16,818 nucleotides of DNA from NCBI GenBank assembly GCA_013695395.1, contig JACDAP010000266.1:1-16818 (forward strand), in the 5' to 3' direction. Made by a program: the position numbers and the translations under genes. Shown here in pieces: positions 12,959 to 16,818 of the stretch. The notes below the pieces were generated by a model, which had not been told where the DNA came from, searched no databases, and saw only the letters and a list, made by a program, of their open reading frames with translations. The first letter of the stretch is position 1. Every line of letters starts with the position of its first letter. Origin of the DNA: Solirubrobacterales bacterium. Its GTDB lineage: Bacteria; Actinomycetota; Thermoleophilia; Solirubrobacterales; Solirubrobacteraceae.

Positions 12959-13378
12959 GTGCTCAAGCACCTTGACCTCGCGGTTCTCGCGCTCGCCCTC
13001 CCTGTGTTCCTCCTCGCGGGATTCCCGCTGCTCGGCTACGCGGTCGGCGGCACCGCCTACGTGATCCAGCGGCTCATCAAGCAGAAGGCCGAGGGCCGGG
13101 CGCTCGAGATCGCCGCACAATCGGTCGGCGTGGAGAACCGCGACCAGAAGGCCGCTGTGGCCGACATGCGCAAGGTCGCGGGCCTCACCGCCGGCTCGAT
13201 GATCGGCCGCGGCTGGTTCACCGCCCTGGCGATCTTCGGCGGCTACTTCATCGCCGGGCAGGACGACTCGGTCGGCCTCGCCGCCGCAGTGCTCGTCATC
13301 GTCTGCTTCAGCGCCTACCTCTCCACGGCGCTCGCGCTGCGGCCCTTCGCCACGACCCCGACCGAGCTCCCCTCATGA
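12959..13378 (+). CDS. Small membrane protein in the AtpI position of the ATP synthase operon
   Basis: A 139-residue integral membrane protein. A hydrophobic region at about 5-38 could hold two helices. A basic/amphipathic cytoplasmic stretch follows at 39-75 (RLIKQKAEGRALEIAAQSVG and on). Two more helices lie at about 85-100 and 107-129. Four helices and the place directly before atpB are the hallmarks of AtpI, a c-ring assembly or Mg2+-related accessory factor, but I see no diagnostic AtpI motif, so the name is by position. GTG 12959 is preferred; an in-frame GTG at 12911 would add 16 non-hydrophobic residues. The stop overlaps the atpB ATG by 4 bp (ATGA). Confidence 0.7.
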   Translation: MLKHLDLAVLALALPVFLLAGFPLLGYAVGGTAYVIQRLIKQKAEGRALEIAAQSVGVENRDQKAAVADMRKVAGLTAGSMIGRGWFTALAIFGGYFIAGQDDSVGLAAAVLVIVCFSAYLSTALALRPFATTPTELPS

Positions 13379-14283
13379 CCCGTCGCCTCGCCGTCCTGGC
13401 CACCCCGCTGCTGCTGACGCTCCTGACCCCGGCCCTCGCGCTGGGGGCCGAGGAGGGCTCCGGCGCCGGCGACGCCTTCAAGCCGCAGAACGAGTTCAAG
13501 CTCGAGCCGTGGGTCAACCTGCCCGGCCCGTTCGACATCAACAGGGCCGTCTTCTACCTGTTCATCGCCACGGTGCTGACCATCGGCGCGTTCATGTACG
13601 TCGCCAAGCGGATGCAGGCGCGGCCGAACCGCGTGCAGACCGTCGTCGAGCTCGCCTACACGCTGATGCGCGACAACATCGCCGGCGGGAACATGGACCG
13701 CAGGATGGCGGCCAAGTGGTTCCCGTTCATCGCCGCGCTCTTCCTCTTCATCTGGTTCTCGAACATGATCGGCTACATCCCGTTGCCGACGAACACCGAG
13801 CACAAGGTCGACATCGCGGGTCTCGAGATCCCGAGCTTCGCCATCTACGCCGCCACGGCGAACCTCTCGGTGCCGCTCGTCCTCACGCTGATGGTGTGGA
13901 TCGCCTACCACGTCGAGGGCTTCCGGGCCAAGGGCGTCGTCGGCTTCTACAAGGGCCTCGTGCCCGCCGGCGTCGAAGGCCCCGCGAAGGGCCCGATCTT
14001 CCTGATCGAGCTGATCTCCGACTTCGTCCGGATCGTCTCGCTCAGCGTGCGTCTGTTCGCGAACATCCTCGCCGGCCACCTCCTGATCCTGTTCATGGGC
14101 GGCGGCCTCGTCGTCCTCCTGAACCTCGGGTTCGCGGGCTCGCTCGTCCTCGGCCTTGTCACCTTCCCGATCGCCGCCGGATTCTTCCTCTTCGAGATCG
14201 GCCTCGTGGCGACGCTGCAGGCCTTCATCTTCTCGACCCTGACGGCCATCTACCTCGGCGGCGCCGTCGCCGAGGACCACTAA
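13375..14283 (+). CDS. atpB: ATP synthase Fo subunit a
   Basis: A 302-residue membrane subunit providing the two proton half-channels next to the c-ring. The essential arginine is Arg226 in SLSVRLFANILAGHLL, and the last helices (FEIGLVATLQAFIFSTLTAI) hold the conserved polar residues. Residues 1-24 form a signal-peptide-like hydrophobic stretch followed by an acidic, Gly-rich segment, then EFKLEPWVNLPGPFDINRAV, placing the N-terminus outside the membrane. Start ATG 13375 overlaps the preceding gene by 4 bp. It is the first canonical gene of the operon a-c-b-delta-alpha seen here. Confidence 0.96.
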   Translation: MTRRLAVLATPLLLTLLTPALALGAEEGSGAGDAFKPQNEFKLEPWVNLPGPFDINRAVFYLFIATVLTIGAFMYVAKRMQARPNRVQTVVELAYTLMRDNIAGGNMDRRMAAKWFPFIAALFLFIWFSNMIGYIPLPTNTEHKVDIAGLEIPSFAIYAATANLSVPLVLTLMVWIAYHVEGFRAKGVVGFYKGLVPAGVEGPAKGPIFLIELISDFVRIVSLSVRLFANILAGHLLILFMGGGLVVLLNLGFAGSLVLGLVTFPIAAGFFLFEIGLVATLQAFIFSTLTAIYLGGAVAEDH

Positions 14284-14604
<321 letters not shown>

Positions 14605-14613
14605 GAGCCCGGA

Positions 14614-15210
14614 GTGTTCTCAACCATCACGGGGCTCGTCCTCGCCTTCCAGGAGGCGGGCGGCGGCGAAGGCGGCGGCGAGGAGGAGAGCTCCACCTTC
14701 CTCGTCACGCCCGACGTCGGGCTGATGCTCTGGACGATCCTCGCGTTCACCGCCGCGCTCTTCGTCCTGCGCAAGTACGCCTTCCCGCCGATCGTCGAAG
14801 CGCTCGACAAGCGCCAGCGCGCGATCGAGGAGTCGATCGACACCGCGGCCAGCACGAAGGCCGAGGCCGACGAGCTGCTCGCCGAGTACCGCGAGCGGCT
14901 CAAGGAGGCGCGCGTGCAGGCCGAGGAGATCGTCTCCCGGGCGCGCACCGCCGGGCAGGCCACCGAGAAGGAAGCGGCGGCCGCCGGCCAGGCCAAGCGC
15001 GAGGAGCTCCTCGAGCAGGCCAGGAAGGACATCCAGGCCGAGACCGCGCGCGCCATCGGCGAGATCCGCTCGGAGGTGGCCAACCTCACGGTGGCCGCGA
15101 CCGAGAAGGTCACCCGCAAGACCCTCACCGCGGAGGACCAGAAGCGCCTCGTCGAGGAGGCCCTCAGCGAGCTCGATTTCACCGCGCTCAGCGGAGGCAG
15201 GAACAACTAG
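14614..15210 (+). CDS. atpF: ATP synthase Fo subunit b
   Basis: A 198-residue peripheral-stalk subunit. An acidic Gly/Glu-rich N-terminal stretch (about 13-25) precedes a single membrane helix at about 35-52 (VGLMLWTILAFTAALFVLRK). A long charged coiled coil follows from 55 to near the C-terminus, with the usual F-P-P-I-V-E-A-L-D-K-R start and the C-terminal TLTAEDQKRLVEEALSELD that binds delta. GTG 14614 is supported by AGGAG (14603-14607), which overlaps the atpE stop. The TAG stop (15208-15210) lies at the edge of the inverted-repeat element that follows; its first two bases (AG) are in the stop codon. Confidence 0.95.
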   Translation: MFSTITGLVLAFQEAGGGEGGGEEESSTFLVTPDVGLMLWTILAFTAALFVLRKYAFPPIVEALDKRQRAIEESIDTAASTKAEADELLAEYRERLKEARVQAEEIVSRARTAGQATEKEAAAAGQAKREELLEQARKDIQAETARAIGEIRSEVANLTVAATEKVTRKTLTAEDQKRLVEEALSELDFTALSGGRNN

Positions 15211-15372
15211 TGCCCCGCCTCCCGATTTCGCCGACTGTCTCCGGGGCGTCTCGACGCCCCTGCCACCACCCGACCGCTTGCCGGTGCCACCGGCACCGGC
15301 TGCGCGATCGGTCGTCGGCAGTGACGACGATCCACGCCGGACACAGTGGCCGAAATCATGAGGCGGGACACT
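15209..15372. mobile_element. 164-bp inverted-repeat element between atpF and atpH (MITE-like or structured RNA)
   Basis: The first 36 bases (15209-15244, beginning AGTGCCCCGCCT) and the reverse complement of the last 36 (15372-15337, beginning AGTGTCCCGCCT) match at 30 of 36 positions without gaps. Inside are three more hairpins: GGGGCGTC-TC-GACGCCCC (15243-15260, perfect 8 bp), GCCGGTGCC-ACC-GGCACCGGC (15280-15300, perfect 9 bp), and GATCGGTCGTC with GACGACGATC (15306-15332, one bulge). No protein-like frame is present. The element fills the whole space between the atpF stop and the atpH start. Size and terminal repeats fit a MITE, but no clear target-site duplication is seen. A folded multi-hairpin RNA that adjusts atpH translation or operon mRNA processing is the alternative. 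Confidence 0.65.
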
Positions 15373-15373
15373 G

Positions 15374-15904
15374 ATGGAAGCCATCGCCCGCGTCTACGCC
15401 CGCTCGCTGTTCGAGGTCGCCCAGGAGGCGGACAAGCTCGACACCGTCCGCGAGCAGCTCGGTGAGTTCACCGATGCGCTCGACGGCAACCAGGAGCTGT
15501 CCGTCTTCTTCTTCTCGCCGTACTTCTCGACCGAGGAGAAGAAGACGTCGCTGGGCGGTGCGCTCGAGGGCGCAGATCCCATCACGGAGAACTTCCTCGA
15601 GCTCCTGATCGAGAAGCACCGCATGCCGGCCGTCTTCCGGGTGCGGCGCGAGCTCGACGCCCTCTGGGAGGAGGAGAACAAGCTCCTCCCCGTCCAGATC
15701 ACCTCGGCCGTCGAGCTCGAATCCTCCACGGTCGAGCGCATCGGCCGCGAGATCGGCGAGCAGACCGGTCGCAAGGTCAACCTCACCGCCTCCGTCGATC
15801 CCGACGTGCTCGGCGGCATCGTCCTGCGCGTCGGCAACCAGATCCTCGACGCCACCATCCGCACCCGCCTGGAGAGCCTGCGCAAGCAGGTCGCCAAGGC
15901 GTAA
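15374..15904 (+). CDS. atpH: ATP synthase F1 subunit delta (OSCP family)
   Basis: A 176-residue peripheral-stalk cap that joins the b subunits to the alpha3beta3 head. The N-terminal six-helix domain starts IARVYARSLFEVAQEADKLD, and the C-terminal signature DPDVLGGIVLRVGNQILDAT followed by IRTRLESLRKQV is diagnostic. Length is normal. ATG 15374 begins two bases after the inverted-repeat element, and only a weak purine run (GAGG at 15360-15363, inside the right repeat) could serve as ribosome site. Any folding of that repeat would therefore affect its translation. It is followed by atpA after 24 bp. Confidence 0.95.
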   Translation: MEAIARVYARSLFEVAQEADKLDTVREQLGEFTDALDGNQELSVFFFSPYFSTEEKKTSLGGALEGADPITENFLELLIEKHRMPAVFRVRRELDALWEEENKLLPVQITSAVELESSTVERIGREIGEQTGRKVNLTASVDPDVLGGIVLRVGNQILDATIRTRLESLRKQVAKA

Positions 15905-15928
15905 TCCCTCACGGAGACCACCTTCACC

Positions 15929-16818
15929 ATGCAGATTAAGCCTGACGAGATCACCTCCATCCTCAAGAGCCGCATCGAGGGCCTCGACAGCGGCCAGGCC
16001 GAGCTGACCGAGGTCGGCACGATCCTCTCGGTCGCCGACGGTATCGCCCGCATCCACGGCCTCGAGAACTGCATGAGCTTCGAGATGCTCGACCTGCCCC
16101 ACGGGGTCACGGGCCTCGCGCTCAACCTCGAGTCCGACAACGTCGGCGCCGTGCTCTTCGGCGACTGGGAGAAGGTCGTGGAGGGCGACACGGTCAAGCG
16201 GACCGGCAGCCTCCTCGAGATCCCGGTCGGCGAGAAGCTCCTCGGCCGCATCGTCTCCCCGCTCGGCAAGCCGCTCGACGGCAAGGGCGAGATCGAGCAC
16301 GAGGAGATGCGCCCCGCCGAGTTCAAGGCGCCGGGCGTCGTCGCCCGCCAGTCGGTCCACGAGCCGATGCAGACCGGCCTGAAGGCCGTCGACTCGATGA
16401 TCCCGATCGGCCGCGGCCAGCGCGAGCTCATCATCGGCGACCGCCAGACCGGCAAGACGACGATCGCGATCGACACGATCATCAACAACAAGGATTCGGG
16501 CGTCGTCTCGGTCTACGTGGCGATCGGCCAGCGCATGGCCACCGTCGTCAACATCGCCCAGCAGCTCGACGACGCGGGCGCCCTCGACAACACGATCATC
16601 GTGGTCGCCTCGGCCGACGAGGCCGCGCCGATCAAGTTCATGGCCCCCTACGCGGGCGCCGCGATGGCGGAGTTCTTCCTCTACAAGGGCGGCCACGCGC
16701 TGGTGGTCTACGACGACCTCACCAAGCACGCCTACGCCTACCGCCAGATGTCGCTGCTGCTGCGCCGCCCGCCAGGTCGCGAGGCCTACCCGGGCGACGT
16801 CTTCTACCTGCACAGCCG
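15929..16818 (+). CDS. atpA: ATP synthase F1 subunit alpha (5' part, cut by window end)
   Basis: The first 296 codons of the non-catalytic nucleotide-binding subunit of the F1 head. [20 protein letters not shown] is the usual N-terminus, and [20 protein letters not shown] marks the beta-barrel domain. The Walker A loop GDRQTGKT is at 170-177 with the Gln173 typical of alpha, VYVAIGQR follows, and [28 protein letters not shown] carries the Walker B region. The frame is open to the last base, so roughly 220 more codons are expected outside. ATG 15929 is preceded by GGAG (15913-15916) at 12 bases, a rather long spacing. atpG, atpD and atpC should follow. Confidence 0.97.
   Translation, partial: MQIKPDEITSILKSRIEGLDSGQAELTEVGTILSVADGIARIHGLENCMSFEMLDLPHGVTGLALNLESDNVGAVLFGDWEKVVEGDTVKRTGSLLEIPVGEKLLGRIVSPLGKPLDGKGEIEHEEMRPAEFKAPGVVARQSVHEPMQTGLKAVDSMIPIGRGQRELIIGDRQTGKTTIAIDTIINNKDSGVVSVYVAIGQRMATVVNIAQQLDDAGALDNTIIVVASADEAAPIKFMAPYAGAAMAEFFLYKGGHALVVYDDLTKHAYAYRQMSLLLRRPPGREAYPGDVFYLHS

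Noticed and set aside
15243..15260. GGGGCGTC hairpin as an intrinsic terminator inside the atp operon
   Set aside because: There is no T-run after it and essential operon genes follow; it is better explained as part of the inverted-repeat element.
15356..16813. A 485-residue open frame on the minus strand opposite atpH and atpA
   Set aside because: It mirrors conserved ATP synthase genes, and its Val/Asp/Leu/Arg-heavy composition is the usual antisense pattern; no family motif.

Overview
The window is a high-GC (roughly 70%) chromosomal segment with strongly GC-biased third codon positions, many GTG starts, tight gene packing and TAnnnT-type -10 boxes a few bases from start codons. Together with the order prfA-prmC-tsaC-rpiB-glyA-wecA-atp this points to an Actinomycetota genome. 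A deep-branching class such as Thermoleophilia (Solirubrobacterales) is my best guess, an inference from gene style rather than a database match.

Layout. (1) 1-2926, minus strand: a YnjB-type ABC importer, with a lipoprotein binding protein, two separate permeases and probably the first codons of the ATPase at the window edge. (2) 2988-3385, minus strand: remains of an unrecognised gene that reads as one protein only if three single-base shifts are allowed. (3) 3401-9156, plus strand: a conserved housekeeping block of release factor 1 (prfA), its methylase (prmC), threonylcarbamoyl-AMP synthase (tsaC), ribose-5-phosphate isomerase B (rpiB), serine hydroxymethyltransferase (glyA) behind a ZTP riboswitch, and a WecA/TagO-type polyprenyl-phosphate sugar-1-phosphate transferase. 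(4) 9144-12680: an accessory block of a TetR regulator, divergent cupin and secreted clan GH-A glycosidase-like genes, a PhzF-family protein and a YfcE-type phosphoesterase. It sits between wecA and atp, which lie close together in many relatives. (5) 12681-16818: a structured leader and then the F1Fo ATP synthase operon, with an AtpI-position membrane protein, atpB, atpE, atpF, atpH and the first part of atpA, which runs off the window.

How the genes work together. prfA and prmC are a functional pair (PrmC methylates the GGQ glutamine of RF1). tsaC acts on tRNA, rpiB on pentose phosphates, and glyA on one-carbon metabolism; the ZTP riboswitch ties glyA to folate/purine status. The cupin and glycosidase genes overlap by 4 bp and face tetR across a short palindrome formed by the two divergent -35 boxes, so they may be controlled by that TetR protein.

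The most unusual feature is non-coding. A 164-bp element lies exactly between the atpF stop and the atpH start. It has 36-bp imperfect terminal inverted repeats (30/36 matching) enclosing three further hairpins. It looks like a MITE or an undescribed structured RNA embedded in the ATP synthase operon. A second palindromic, REP-like hairpin precedes the atp operon, and a degenerate relative lies upstream of rpiB. No tRNA, rRNA, CRISPR array, intact transposase or clear U-tract terminator was seen.
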